Assembly (NCBI RefSeq): GCF_020171985.1
Contig: NZ_JAIVAL010000001.1
Location: 62,001 to 126,000 of the forward strand
Source of the DNA: Halobacillus halophilus
GTDB lineage: Bacteria; Bacillota; Bacilli; Bacillales; Halobacillaceae
Length of the DNA stretch: 64,000 nt
Reading direction: 5' to 3'
Shown: positions 8,583 to 17,546 of the stretch, piece by piece
Numbering within the stretch: the stretch's first letter is position 1
How the letters are laid out: every line of letters starts with the position of its first letter
The notes under the pieces: model-generated
Told to the model about the DNA's origin: nothing
The model's input: only the letters and a program-made list of their open reading frames with translations
The model's database searches: none
Translations under genes and position numbers: made by a program

Positions 8583-8612
8583 CCCCTTTTACAGCAGGAA
8601 GCTGTTAAGGGG
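8583..8612. terminator. Bidirectional terminator between nuclease and rsbR-like genes
   Basis: CCCCTT..ACAGC (8583-8595) pairs with GCTGT.AAGGGG (8601-8612). It overlaps the last codons of the minus-strand gene, serves both convergent genes, and the T runs are short. Confidence 0.6.
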
Positions 8613-9450
8613 TATTTACTCGTTTTAATCCAAATTTAGCCAATGCTTGCTGAAGGGTAGCACACGTATGAATATTGCTAAAGTCGATTCCTAATGATGT
8701 GATAGTCTGAGCAATGGAAGGGCGAATCCCTGTAATACTTGTTTCAATGCCGAGTAGTTTTAACGACTGAATAATGTTAAAGAGTTCATTACTTACCATA
8801 GTATCTAAGATAGGGACCCCGGATATATCAAAGATGACCTGCTCTATCTCGGTTCCACTTGTTTCGGTTAAAGTGACTTCTTTAATAAGTTCCGCTCGAT
8901 TCGTATCGATTTCCCCAACGAGGGGTATAACTACTAGTCCTTCCGCTACAGGTACTACAGGTACTGACAATTCCTCCATTGCACTATAAGCTGTAGCAGC
9001 CAGCTGACGATTATGGTTTTCGTGTACTTCTCCAAACACCCTGACCACTAAGTCCATCAGCCGATCTATTTTTTTCGTAGTCTCTATTACAGTTTTCGGA
9101 GATATTTTCTCTAGTTCCAGTTCCTCCTGGAAGAAATCCCAAATGATAGGTTGATAGGCAGAAATAATTCGGAGGGATTCAGTTAAGGATATCCCATATT
9201 CAATTGTAAGAGAGGAAACCTTCCATGCCCAGCGCTGAACCTTTTCATATACCTCATCTTCCTCTTTAAATAATATTTCACCGGAAAGCTCCACAAGCTC
9301 TTCTCGCACATTCATATACTCCTTTTCGTCGGAGCCTCGTTTCTCCAAATTTGCCTGAGAAATAGTAGGTATATGATTACTATAGGTTTTAGCCAACTGG
9401 TATTTGTGATCAATGATTTTCTCGCCAATATATTTAAATTCTCTATGCAT
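8605..9450 (-). CDS. RsbR-type STAS domain stressosome protein
   Basis: 281-aa RsbR paralogue. The N-terminal half (about 1-160) is helical, like the variable sensor region of RsbR proteins, and the C-terminal STAS domain spans about 168-276. Two conserved phospho-threonine positions of RsbRA appear kept: Thr217 in PILDTMV and Thr249 in GIRPSIAQT. Such proteins assemble with RsbS into the stressosome that releases RsbT to start the SigB cascade. The gene is alone, as the B. subtilis paralogues ykoB, yojH and yqhA are. A SigB-like promoter found elsewhere in the window (40217) fits a working SigB system. Confidence 0.88.
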   Translation of the reverse strand: MHREFKYIGEKIIDHKYQLAKTYSNHIPTISQANLEKRGSDEKEYMNVREELVELSGEILFKEEDEVYEKVQRWAWKVSSLTIEYGISLTESLRIISAYQPIIWDFFQEELELEKISPKTVIETTKKIDRLMDLVVRVFGEVHENHNRQLAATAYSAMEELSVPVVPVAEGLVVIPLVGEIDTNRAELIKEVTLTETSGTEIEQVIFDISGVPILDTMVSNELFNIIQSLKLLGIETSITGIRPSIAQTITSLGIDFSNIHTCATLQQALAKFGLKRVNTP

Positions 9451-9818
9451 CTAATTCTCCTTAGGATTAAATAATGGAATCGCTCACCCATAATAAGGGA
9501 ATTATACCATTAAAACTTATCGTAATATAAGTTAATTTTTATCGAATTCAATAGTAATAGTTGGAAAGTAATTATATATCCTTTCACATGTGGTGTTAGC
9601 CGCGTTAAGAATATTTCTAATAAGTAGTGTAGAGATTCAGTTGTTGAACGATCTTCAACAAATATATTATATTTGTGAGCCTTTCCTAGAGAAACTGGAT
9701 GTGATTATAAATAAATCTATTAAATTTTGAAACTTTATCCGGTATAAATTCGTTACGGAATGGTGAACTTATTTTTTAATAGTAAAAATAAGTGAAATCT
9801 AGAAAAGGGGTTGTAAAT
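9451..9818. other. Gene-free region between rsbR-like and floT genes
   Basis: About 370 bp of AT-rich sequence with no credible reading frame. The only feature I can support is the extracytoplasmic-sigma type promoter listed at 9728-9754; the rsbR-like promoter should lie near 9480-9530. Confidence 0.5.
9728..9754 (+). promoter_or_regulatory. Possible SigW-type promoter of floT
   Basis: TGAAAC (9728-9733), 17 bp, CGTT (9751-9754). SigW sites are TGAAAC-N16/17-CGTA, so this differs by one base in the -10. B. subtilis yuaF-floT is a SigW operon, which supports the reading. It lies about 65 bp upstream of the floT start. Confidence 0.5.
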
Positions 9819-11303
9819 TTGCTGGAAAATACTTTGCTCGCTATCATCCTAATTGTATTAGGAGTCACTGTCGTTATAGGGGGAATAATCGCTTTTATTA
9901 TTTTCCGTCTACGTTACAAAACGGCTAGCTCTAACGAAGCTTTAATTGTGACAGGACCGAAACTTGGGGATCCACAGCAGGAAAAAAATGTGTTTGAGGA
10001 CGAGAATGGACGATCTGTGAAAATCATCCGCGGCGGTGGGTACCGTTTACGAATGTTTCAAACAGCCACACCAATTGACTTAACGTCTTTTCAATTACAA
10101 GTGAACTCAGAAAAAGCTTATACCAAAGAAGGAATTCCAGTGAGAGTAGCAAGTACAGCTGTAATCAGTATTGGTAGTGAACTTGAAATTATGGCTAACT
10201 TCGCTGAGAAATTCTTAGGAAAGAAACAGAATGAGCGTGAGTCGGAACTGAAAGATGTGTTAAATGGACACCTTCGCTCTATTATTGCTTCACTTCCCAT
10301 TGAAAAAATTTACAACGATTTCAAAGAAGTGAATACGCAAGTTAAGAAAATAGCGGAAGCTGATTTGAAAGGAATGGGCTTTGAAATTACTTCGTTTGCT
10401 CTTAACGACGTAGAAGACGTGGACAAGGAGAATGGGTATATTGATGCCCTGGGCCGGCCGCACATCGCCGAAGTTCAAAAGAAAGCAAATATGGCTGAAT
10501 CGGATGCCACCAAAGAGACTCGTATCTATCAGGCAAAAAATGATCAGGAAGCTCAAGATGAAGAAAACCGAAGACTTACGGCTGTAGCCGAATCCACTAA
10601 AGAAAAGGACATCAAAGAAGCAGAATTCCAGAAAGATACCAATCGGGCAAAAGAAAACGCGAACCAGGCGGGCGAGTTAGAACGTCAAAAGCTTGCTCAG
10701 CAAATTAAAGAAGAGGAACTTAAGGTTCAATACATAGAGAAACAGCGAGCTGTTGAGCTGGAAGAGGAGGAAAATAAACGACGCCGTTCCATTGCAGACG
10801 CGGAAGCTTATGAAGTAACCAAACGAGCTGAAGCCGAAGCGGATACAGAAAGAATAAAAGGGGAGTCCGAAGCGGAAGTTATCCGTCAGCGAGGAATTGC
10901 GCAAGCCGAATCTAAAGAACGGATGGCTAAGGCTATGGAACACTATGGTGAAGCAGCAATTGTAGAAATGCTGATTAACGTATTACCTGAATATGCTGAG
11001 AAAGTATCTGCTCCTCTATCCCAAATTAAGGATATGAAGGTAATTGACATGGGAGGATCCAATTCCAAAGGTGGATCAGCTAAAGTCGCAAACAGTGTTA
11101 CATCAACCATGCTGGGTATCCAGGAATCATTAAAAGAAACAACAGGTATGGACTTGAAAGCAATGCTTGAAAGTTATGTTTCCAGAGGTAATGTAACGAA
11201 CTTTTCTTCTGAAGCATCGAAGCAGTATAATGAAGCTTCTGCAACTATGGAAGAAGAGGAGTCGGAGAATACGACGGAAAATGATCAAGACCCTGAAGAA
11301 TAA
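9819..11303 (+). CDS. floT: Flotillin-like protein FloT
   Basis: Membrane-raft scaffold of the SPFH/flotillin family. One N-terminal hydrophobic hairpin (about residues 4-27) is followed by the SPFH domain (SSNEALIVTGPKLG to about residue 210). A long coiled coil of Glu/Ala/Lys heptads (about 215-380) leads to a short acidic C-terminus. I choose TTG 9819, with AAAAGGGG 8 nt upstream, giving 494 aa. An in-frame GTG at 9792 lacks a ribosome site. Known FloT is about 510 aa. The usual NfeD partner (yuaF) is not adjacent here. The protein organises lipid microdomains and membrane fluidity after stress. Confidence 0.93.
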   Translation: MLENTLLAIILIVLGVTVVIGGIIAFIIFRLRYKTASSNEALIVTGPKLGDPQQEKNVFEDENGRSVKIIRGGGYRLRMFQTATPIDLTSFQLQVNSEKAYTKEGIPVRVASTAVISIGSELEIMANFAEKFLGKKQNERESELKDVLNGHLRSIIASLPIEKIYNDFKEVNTQVKKIAEADLKGMGFEITSFALNDVEDVDKENGYIDALGRPHIAEVQKKANMAESDATKETRIYQAKNDQEAQDEENRRLTAVAESTKEKDIKEAEFQKDTNRAKENANQAGELERQKLAQQIKEEELKVQYIEKQRAVELEEEENKRRRSIADAEAYEVTKRAEAEADTERIKGESEAEVIRQRGIAQAESKERMAKAMEHYGEAAIVEMLINVLPEYAEKVSAPLSQIKDMKVIDMGGSNSKGGSAKVANSVTSTMLGIQESLKETTGMDLKAMLESYVSRGNVTNFSSEASKQYNEASATMEEEESENTTENDQDPEE

Positions 11304-11309
11304 AAAAAA

Positions 11310-11350
11310 GCAGCATGAGCGGGGAAACCCCGTCCATGCTGCTTTTTTTT
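11310..11350 (+). terminator. Strong intrinsic terminator of floT
   Basis: GCAGCATG (11310-11317) pairs with CATGCTGC (11335-11342), capped by an inner GCGGGG/CCCCGT stem and followed by eight T. Confidence 0.92.
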
Positions 11351-11432
11351 CATTCAAAGAAGAATGTAAACTTAGTCCTTAATAGGATAAAAACCACTAA
11401 TAATCCCAAACTACCCTAAAGAGGTGATGGAT

Positions 11433-11633
11433 ATGAAAAAACGAGTAAACAAACCTGAAACTCATGGAGCGACCTATCCAGCTGAAGTGGAAGTGGAAGC
11501 AGGATTGAAGTCAGACAAGCCATTTTCAGAGGAGCGCTATGAAGGGGATTCTGTGGATGAACACGAACGCTTAGAAGCTGCAAACGAGTATCTCGGAGAA
11601 AAGGAAATAAAGCAAACCCTTAACAACTCTTGA
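11433..11633 (+). CDS. Small hydrophilic acidic protein
   Basis: 66 aa, Glu/Lys-rich, with no membrane segment and no cysteine. Start ATG 11433 has AAAGAGG at 11418-11424 eight bases upstream; GTG 11424 and ATG 11427 overlap that site and are not used. The segment GLKSDKPFSEERYEGDSVDE vaguely recalls the YozQ/DUF4025 pattern (GLA.THEQ..D.Y.EGTID) of small Bacillus proteins, but I would not assign it. Composition suggests a soluble, partly disordered protein, perhaps stress- or spore-related. It has its own terminator. Confidence 0.65.
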   Translation: MKKRVNKPETHGATYPAEVEVEAGLKSDKPFSEERYEGDSVDEHERLEAANEYLGEKEIKQTLNNS

Positions 11634-11636
11634 ATG

Positions 11637-11671
11637 TAAAAAAATGGAGGACCTGGTCCTCCATTTTTTTA
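11637..11671. terminator. Bidirectional terminator
   Basis: ATGGAGGACC (11644-11653) pairs with GGTCCTCCAT (11655-11664) around one base, with A7 before and T7 after, so it works on both strands. It serves the 66-aa gene and the convergent AbrB-family gene. Confidence 0.9.
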
Positions 11672-11681
11672 CATTCATCAC

Positions 11682-12734
11682 TTATAGATGGTTTGATTCT
11701 TTTTTTATCAGAAATGGGACGAGCATTGGAATAATTAATATGATGACCAGCAATCGAATGACCTGCATGGCAGCAACAATACTGGCGTCTAGATTAAGCG
11801 AAGATGCGACGGATGCCATCTGTGGGGCCCCTGCGGGTACAATAGCTATTAAGCTGGTTATAAAGTCAAGCGGCGTCAGAATATAAAACACAAAAGTGAT
11901 CACAAAGGTTAGCAGGAAGAAGGCTAGTAGGATAGCCAGACTCATCCAGCCAATTTGTTTAATTTCTAACAGCGATTCCCTGTCAAAGCGAGAACCTATG
12001 ATCACTCCAAGTAAAGCCATCCCAGCGCCTACCATCAGATTTGGCATAGAGGGTAAGGGCTGCACCAACGTTACGAATAAAAATCCTAACACAATCGAAT
12101 ATAAGAAAGGAGCAATAGGAATTGCCCATTTCCTTGCCAGTAATAAAGTTATAACTGTAAGCAGTAAGTAAATTAAAATAGCGGTCCACATTGACATGCT
12201 GCTTTCATTTCCAGTTGCTGCGTTTGTGCCTTGAGCATCTGTAGTAGATATAAAGGACGTCATAAAACCAGCAACAATAGGAATAGTAGAGACAAGCATC
12301 ATAATCCTCACTGTTTGAAAAGCAGCTACCATGCTCATATTAGCATTATATTCTCTACTCAAAGCCATCATTACGGATGCCCCAGCTGGTAAGCAGCAAA
12401 ACAAGGCTGTTTTCTCATCAAGGTTTGAATATTTGGCGAGGAGCTTACCTAAGAACCAGCTTGCTACAAGCAGTGTAACCAGTGTTACAGCTAAGGGCAG
12501 CAAGTAGTTGGCAGCTTCTTGAAACATCGAAACTTGAATACTTAAGCTGATGCTTATGCCAATAACGGCAAGAGAAAGATTAAACAAATAATTGGGATAG
12601 CTAATCTCATTGATAAATAGACGATAAAAAGCCCCAACGAGCATAGCTCCAAGCAGCCATCCCGCTGGTATACTCATTAAGTCAAATAGATAACCGGCTG
12701 CAAATCCAGCCAGTAATAATAGCAGTTTCTTCAT
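11682..12734 (-). CDS. AbrB family membrane protein (putative transporter)
   Basis: 350-aa polytopic protein with about ten hydrophobic segments arranged as two repeats of the AbrB duplication domain; each repeat has a GWLLGAMLVGAF- or GAGMALLGVIIG-like motif. It belongs to pfam AmoA-like/AbrB membrane proteins, unrelated to the DNA-binding AbrB of Bacillus. The conserved LPAGASVMMALSREYNANMSMVAAFQTVR pattern (in pieces) is duplicated as IVPAGAPQMASVASSLNLDASIVAAMQVIRL. The function is not established; small-molecule transport is inferred. The ribosome site (TTAGGTGTTGAGAAC before ATG) is modest. An intrinsic terminator on the same strand sits about 30 bp upstream of the gene. Confidence 0.85.
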   Translation of the reverse strand: MKKLLLLLAGFAAGYLFDLMSIPAGWLLGAMLVGAFYRLFINEISYPNYLFNLSLAVIGISISLSIQVSMFQEAANYLLPLAVTLVTLLVASWFLGKLLAKYSNLDEKTALFCCLPAGASVMMALSREYNANMSMVAAFQTVRIMMLVSTIPIVAGFMTSFISTTDAQGTNAATGNESSMSMWTAILIYLLLTVITLLLARKWAIPIAPFLYSIVLGFLFVTLVQPLPSMPNLMVGAGMALLGVIIGSRFDRESLLEIKQIGWMSLAILLAFFLLTFVITFVFYILTPLDFITSLIAIVPAGAPQMASVASSLNLDASIVAAMQVIRLLVIILIIPMLVPFLIKKESNHL

Positions 12735-13122
12735 GTTCTCAACACCTAATTTATTATGGGGGTAAAAAATAAAAGCATCTATTCAAAAAGGATGAATAGA
12801 CGCCGCAAATTTTAACTCATTAAGCTTAGCACAAGAGGACAAAGGGTGCATTGAAACTGCTCAACTTGAAGGAAAACATTCAATTTCCTAAATATGCTCA
12901 ACAATAATTTGAGAGCATTTTAATCTACAAAGAAGTTGTCCAATATTTTTTTTACAAATAAAAGCATTATTTTCCCAAACGGTTAGACAGTAGAATCATG
13001 AAAAATTGGGACAGGATTAAGCTTTGAAGTTTTTAGGGTTATAGCTGTTTTAGTAAAGTTATGGATTAAATCATGTATTTACCAAAGTTTTGGCGGCTCC
13101 CTTATCAAGCCCTACTAAGGTT
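12735..13122. other. Gene-free region upstream of AbrB-family gene
   Basis: About 390 bp without a supported gene. On the minus strand it contains the terminator hairpin at 12764-12803 and, before it, two smaller helices (ATGCTC/GAGCAT at about 12892-12917 and GGAAA/TTTCC at about 12872-12890). It may be a regulated leader or the 3' region of the Spo0E-like gene. Confidence 0.4.
12764..12803 (-). terminator. Minus-strand terminator upstream of AbrB-family gene
   Basis: On the minus strand GCGTCTATTC pairs with GAATAGATGC (positions 12803-12794 and 12784-12775, one G.U), followed by TTTTATTTTTT. It may end the Spo0E-like transcript from 13311 or act as an attenuator for the AbrB-family gene. 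Confidence 0.75.
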
Positions 13123-13311
13123 TTATATAAGAATAGGGAGCAATAGTAATACCAACTTATATTCACTCTTGAACCTTACCATCCTGTTTAGTAAATCGTC
13201 CAGCTGCTGAGAGATGTTAAGAATTTTATTGTAATCCTCACCTTTATTGTATGCTTCATACATACACTTTCTCGTATCTTCAATTTTAGTTTGTAAATCT
13301 TCTTTATTCAT
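13123..13311 (-). CDS. Spo0E-like aspartyl-phosphate phosphatase
   Basis: 62-aa helical-hairpin protein of the Spo0E family. The signature SQQLDDLLNRM (SQxLD motif, the catalytic centre that dephosphorylates Spo0A-P) is clear, preceded by IEDTRKCMYEAYNKG. Members delay sporulation by draining the phosphorelay. The start is ATG 13311 with AGGAGG 8 nt upstream; a TTG one codon earlier is not needed. The C-terminus (EYKLVLLLLPILI) is unusually hydrophobic for the family. The promoter region to the right is shared back-to-back with the pullulanase gene. Confidence 0.85.
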   Translation of the reverse strand: MNKEDLQTKIEDTRKCMYEAYNKGEDYNKILNISQQLDDLLNRMVRFKSEYKLVLLLLPILI

Positions 13312-13548
13312 CAAACATGCCTCCTAAATGCATTGGCATATAATATACATAACATTAAATGTCTTTTATATGCATTATGTTCGGAAAAGATTTCATTGAA
13401 TTATCATATTTTACATTTATTACGTACCACATGCAAGATAATAAACAATAAATAAATATGAGGAAATATGTTTAGGTAAATGGACTAGTATTTTCTAAAA
13501 ATTGCCAAAACAACTTAAAAAATCTCCAAATTATGTTATATTACTCCT

Positions 13549-13562
13549 TGAAAGCGTTTTAA
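13549..13562 (+). promoter_or_regulatory. cre-like / LacI-family operator 1 of pullulanase gene
   Basis: TGAAAGCGTTTTAA matches the CcpA cre consensus TGWNANCGNTNWCA except for one position near the end. It lies just after a probable -10 (TATATT 13537-13542), the place for a repressing roadblock. Its central CG is 42 bp, four helix turns, from that of the next site. Confidence 0.55.
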
Positions 13563-13591
13563 TTAGCGTTTCTATTTTTTTATTTTCTTGG

Positions 13592-13603
13592 TTAAACGTT
13601 TAA
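13592..13603. promoter_or_regulatory. LacI-family operator 2 of pullulanase gene
   Basis: TTAAACGTTTAA is a perfect 12-bp palindrome with a central CG, the form bound by LacI/GalR-family repressors. The neighbouring regulator gene at 16515 is the obvious candidate protein. Confidence 0.65.
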
Positions 13604-13645
13604 TCATTAAATTTTAAGGTTTCTAAAACTTAAGGAGGGGTAAAT

Positions 13646-16381
13646 TTGAGTAAATTGCAATGTTTTATTGTTGGAGGGATTTGTTTCTTTATGTTTCTAT
13701 TTATGAGTTTTTTTCCTACACCATCCTTTGCAGGTGGAGAAGATATGAGCGAATCAATCATTCCTGAGGATCATATCAGAGTGCACTATAAACGTATGGA
13801 TGAAGAGTATAAAAACTGGGGCCTGCACTTGTGGAATCAAGATGACCAGAACCCTGCGATTAATTACGTGGTAGATTGGAGTAACCCCGTACTTTTTGAG
13901 CACAAGTCCGATTGGGGAGTATATGCTGACATACCGGTAGAAAATATCGAAAATGGACTCAATTTTATCGTACATAAAGGTGATGATAAGGACACACCTG
14001 GAGACAGAAGCTTTCCTAGTTCAGGAGAAAGAGAATTCTGGCTTGTTCAGGGTGATGCCGATGTGTATGTTGAAGAACCCGAAATATCTACAGAACTGAC
14101 TTATGCTGAATTTTCAGAAGATCATCAAGTCGAGGTTAAATTAAGTAATGTACCGGCTGAGTGGTCAAAAGGTGATTTTTCAATTAAGCAGCCCGATGGC
14201 ACGCCACTAACGGTCGAAGACGTTCAGGTGGACGGTCAAACGGCTCAATTAACTATAAAACAAGCCTTAGAGGTAACGAAAGCCTACACAATAAAGTTCA
14301 ATGATCAGGAAACAGAAGCGAAGGCCGCCTGGCAATTGATTGATAAGAAATTTTCCTATGACGGAAACGATCTTGGAGCTACTCTTTACAAAGATGGATC
14401 CACAAAACTTAAAGTATGGTCTCCTGTAGCTGAAGAGGTATCGGTTACTCTCTACGATAAACAGGACCAGAATGAGGTGATCCAAAAGTCAGTCCCAATG
14501 ACTAAAGGTGAAAAAGGCGTCTTTGAAGTGACTTTAAATGATCAGAACACTGGAGTTCAGGATTTAACTGGTTATTACTACCAGTATGAAGTAAAAGCAT
14601 TCGGTGAGACCAGGACAGCGCTTGATCCTTACGCCAAATCGATGGCGGCTTCTAGAGATGATGATGAAGACACAGTAGGTAAAGCGGCAATAGTGGATCC
14701 TTCATCAATTGGTCCAAAGCTTAATTATGCTAAGATTAAAGGATTTGAAAAAAGAGAAGATGCAATTATCTGGGAAGCGCACGTAAGGGATATTACCTCG
14801 GACCCGGATCTTGAGTCTGAGCTGGATAGCCAATTTGGCACGTTTGAAGCTTTTGGTGAAAAGTTAGATTACTTGAAGGAGCTAGGTGTAACGCACATAC
14901 AACTTCTTCCCGTCATGAAATATTATTTTGGTGATGAATTTGAAGCAGATGAACGGGAACTGGAGTATTCTTCAAAGGACAATAACTATAACTGGGGTTA
15001 TGACCCCCATAGTTATTTCTCGCTGACAGGGATGTATTCTGAACGTCCTACAGACCCTGAAGCCCGCATAGCTGAATTTAAAGAATTGGTAAAAGAAATT
15101 CATAAACATAAAATGGGTGTAGTATTGGACGTTGTTTATAATCATACAGCCAAGGTAAGTATCCTTGAGGATCTGGTTCCAGACTATTATCATTTTATGG
15201 ATGAAGAAGGGAACGCTAAAATCGGTTATGGCGGCGGTAAAGTCGGCACGACTCATGAAATGTCCAGAAAACTTATGGTAGATTCCATAAAATACTGGGT
15301 TGAGGAATTCAAAGTAGATGGTTTCCGCTTTGACTTAATGGGCGATCTGGATGCAGAAAGCGTCCAAAAAGCTTACGATGAAGCTAAACAAATCAATCCG
15401 GATATCCTCATGCTCGGTGAAGGATGGCGCACGTTTGTAGGAGATGGAAGTCCAGAGAACGAAGTTACACCCGCTGATCAGGACTGGATGGACGAGACTA
15501 ACGGCGCAGCGGTTTTTTCAGATGAAATACGAAATGAGTTGAAATCCGGATTTGGCAGTGAAGGTGAACCAAGGTTCATAACCGGAGGCGCTAGAGATAT
15601 TGACACGATTTTTAACAATATTAAAGCACAGCCTGGTAATGTGTCCGAAGATGATCCTGGAGATATCGTTCAATATATTGCGGCACATGATAATTTACCA
15701 CTGCATGATGTGATTGCTCAATCCATTAAAAAAGATCCTGCAGAACACGAAGAAGAGATTCAGAGAAGGATTCGAATTGGCAATTCTATGATTTTAACAA
15801 GTCAGGGCATTTCTTTCCTTCATGCTGGTCAAGAATACGGAAGAACGAAGCAATGGAAGGGAGAAGGCGTTCCAGAAGAAAAGGCCACTTATATGGTAGA
15901 TGAAAATGGCGAACCATTCGATAACCCATACTTCATCCATGATTCCTATGATTCTTCTGACGCGATCAATATGTTTGACTGGGATAAAGTGAAGGAAGAA
16001 GGAATTCATAAAGAAACCATGGAATACACGAAAGGTTTAATTGAGCTTAGAAAATCTACTAATGCTTTCCGTTTAGGCACGGAGGAATTGGTAAATGAAA
16101 ACGTTAGCTTAATCAACGCACCTGAAATCGATTCTGCTGACCTTCTGATCGGCTACAGGAATGTATCCACAGATCATACCGGCACCTACTACGTATTTAT
16201 AAACGCGGACAGAGAGAAGCGTACACTTTCGCTTGAAGAAGATCTTAGAAAAGAAAAGGTGCTGGTTGATAGAGACGAAGCCGGTACGAAAAAAGTAAAA
16301 GACCCATCTGGTTTTACATTGGAAAAAGACAGCATCACGCTGGATCCTCTGACGACCGTAGTGGTTAAAGTGAAAAACTAA
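13646..16381 (+). CDS. pulA: Secreted type I pullulanase
   Basis: 911-aa glycoside hydrolase (GH13) that cleaves alpha-1,6 branches of pullulan and starch. A signal peptide (residues 1 to about 29, ending near SFAGG) is followed by a CBM41-type starch-binding domain (about 42-140), a linker domain, a CBM48 (about 240-330) and the catalytic barrel. YNWGYDP (448-454) is the type I pullulanase signature. Catalytic residues are Asp563 (FRFDLMG), Glu592 (LGEGW) and Asp682 (AAHDN). The start is TTG with AAGGAGGGG upstream. No cell-wall anchor is seen, so the enzyme is released. A terminator follows and a LacI-type regulator is next. Confidence 0.95.
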   Translation: MSKLQCFIVGGICFFMFLFMSFFPTPSFAGGEDMSESIIPEDHIRVHYKRMDEEYKNWGLHLWNQDDQNPAINYVVDWSNPVLFEHKSDWGVYADIPVENIENGLNFIVHKGDDKDTPGDRSFPSSGEREFWLVQGDADVYVEEPEISTELTYAEFSEDHQVEVKLSNVPAEWSKGDFSIKQPDGTPLTVEDVQVDGQTAQLTIKQALEVTKAYTIKFNDQETEAKAAWQLIDKKFSYDGNDLGATLYKDGSTKLKVWSPVAEEVSVTLYDKQDQNEVIQKSVPMTKGEKGVFEVTLNDQNTGVQDLTGYYYQYEVKAFGETRTALDPYAKSMAASRDDDEDTVGKAAIVDPSSIGPKLNYAKIKGFEKREDAIIWEAHVRDITSDPDLESELDSQFGTFEAFGEKLDYLKELGVTHIQLLPVMKYYFGDEFEADERELEYSSKDNNYNWGYDPHSYFSLTGMYSERPTDPEARIAEFKELVKEIHKHKMGVVLDVVYNHTAKVSILEDLVPDYYHFMDEEGNAKIGYGGGKVGTTHEMSRKLMVDSIKYWVEEFKVDGFRFDLMGDLDAESVQKAYDEAKQINPDILMLGEGWRTFVGDGSPENEVTPADQDWMDETNGAAVFSDEIRNELKSGFGSEGEPRFITGGARDIDTIFNNIKAQPGNVSEDDPGDIVQYIAAHDNLPLHDVIAQSIKKDPAEHEEEIQRRIRIGNSMILTSQGISFLHAGQEYGRTKQWKGEGVPEEKATYMVDENGEPFDNPYFIHDSYDSSDAINMFDWDKVKEEGIHKETMEYTKGLIELRKSTNAFRLGTEELVNENVSLINAPEIDSADLLIGYRNVSTDHTGTYYVFINADREKRTLSLEEDLRKEKVLVDRDEAGTKKVKDPSGFTLEKDSITLDPLTTVVVKVKN

Positions 16382-16389
16382 CTTGATTA

Positions 16390-16419
16390 CCCCCTCAGCG
16401 ATTTCCAGAGGGGGTTTTT
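16390..16419 (+). terminator. Intrinsic terminator of pullulanase gene
   Basis: CCCCCTC (16390-16396) pairs with GAGGGGG (16408-16414), followed by five T. Confidence 0.85.
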
Positions 16420-16514
16420 CTGAATTCTTAATGGCAGGATGGATACGAAACCATTCAAAGATATGCTACTATTTAAAACATAAATAATGATTAGTTCCAT
16501 CGGAGGTTTCCAAA

Positions 16515-17543
16515 ATGCTGCCTAAAGAAGTAACGATTAAATACATTGCAGAGAAAGCGAATGTTTCGATAGCTACGGTCTCCAATGTTATTAATGACAA
16601 AGGACGAGTGTCCGAAAAAACGGCTGAACGGGTTCGCTCGGTCATTCATCAATATCGGTATCAAGGTAATTTAGCTGCGAAAAATTTGCGGACGAAGAAA
16701 TCTTATTTATTCGGGGTGGTGGTTTCAGTAACTCAGCCTGAACGCAAACTTAAAGACAATCCTTTCTACTGGGAATTAATCTCGGGAATTGAAGCAAAAG
16801 CGAGCGGTTATGAATTTTCCATCGTATTGAAGGGGATCGATTCATCTGAAGAATTATTGGCTTTTATTAATCAAAGAAATCTGGATGGTGTGATTATCGT
16901 TGGAGCTGAAGAAAACTCCTCTTTTGTGAAAGTAGCTGAAGAATCCAAAATTCCTGCTGTTTATATCGACAGTTATCTGGAGGACGTAAGTCTTTATCAG
17001 GTGCGTATTGATGACAAACTGGGAGGCGCTGCAGCTGCGAGGCATTTACTTGAACTAGGTCATCGCAAGGTAGCCCTTTTGTCTGGGAAGCTAACCTATA
17101 ATTCTGTCAATTACTATAGGTGGGAAGGTTGTAAAGAAGAATTATCAGCATACGACTGTTATGATGAATCACTCTTAATTGAAACAGATACTTCAGCCGA
17201 AGGTGGTTATGCGGCTGCCGAAGATATGATCGAGAAATTCCCGGAAATCACCGCAGTTATTTGCTTCTCCGATATTACAGCTCTCGGGTTTTACAAGCGT
17301 CTGAATGAAAAAGGGTATGAGATACCGAAAGATCTTTCCATTACTGGATTTGATGGAGTTTATTTTACTAACTACATGATCCCGAAGCTTACTACAGTTA
17401 AACAGGATGTAAGTAAGAAGGGAGTAACTGCAGTTAATTTGCTTTTTGAACAGATAAAAAATAACCCATGGCCTGTTGAAAACCGCAGAATTTCACTGCC
17501 GGTTTTTCTAATTAAGGGAGAAAGCACAGCTCCTCTTTTATAA
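16515..17543 (+). CDS. LacI family transcriptional regulator
   Basis: 342 aa. The N-terminal helix-turn-helix TIKYIAEKANVSIATVSNVI (residues 7-26) and the hinge helix region up to LRTKKSYLFGVVV are typical of LacI/GalR proteins. They are followed by a periplasmic-binding-like sugar domain ending in SITGFDGVYFTNYMIPKLTTV (in pieces). ATG 16515 follows CGGAGG. It lies 133 bp after the pullulanase gene on the same strand, and a palindrome of LacI type (13592-13603) lies before that gene. It is therefore likely the maltodextrin/maltose-responsive repressor of the pullulanase. The effector is inferred, not seen. Confidence 0.9.
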   Translation: MLPKEVTIKYIAEKANVSIATVSNVINDKGRVSEKTAERVRSVIHQYRYQGNLAAKNLRTKKSYLFGVVVSVTQPERKLKDNPFYWELISGIEAKASGYEFSIVLKGIDSSEELLAFINQRNLDGVIIVGAEENSSFVKVAEESKIPAVYIDSYLEDVSLYQVRIDDKLGGAAAARHLLELGHRKVALLSGKLTYNSVNYYRWEGCKEELSAYDCYDESLLIETDTSAEGGYAAAEDMIEKFPEITAVICFSDITALGFYKRLNEKGYEIPKDLSITGFDGVYFTNYMIPKLTTVKQDVSKKGVTAVNLLFEQIKNNPWPVENRRISLPVFLIKGESTAPLL

Positions 17544-17546
17544 TCC

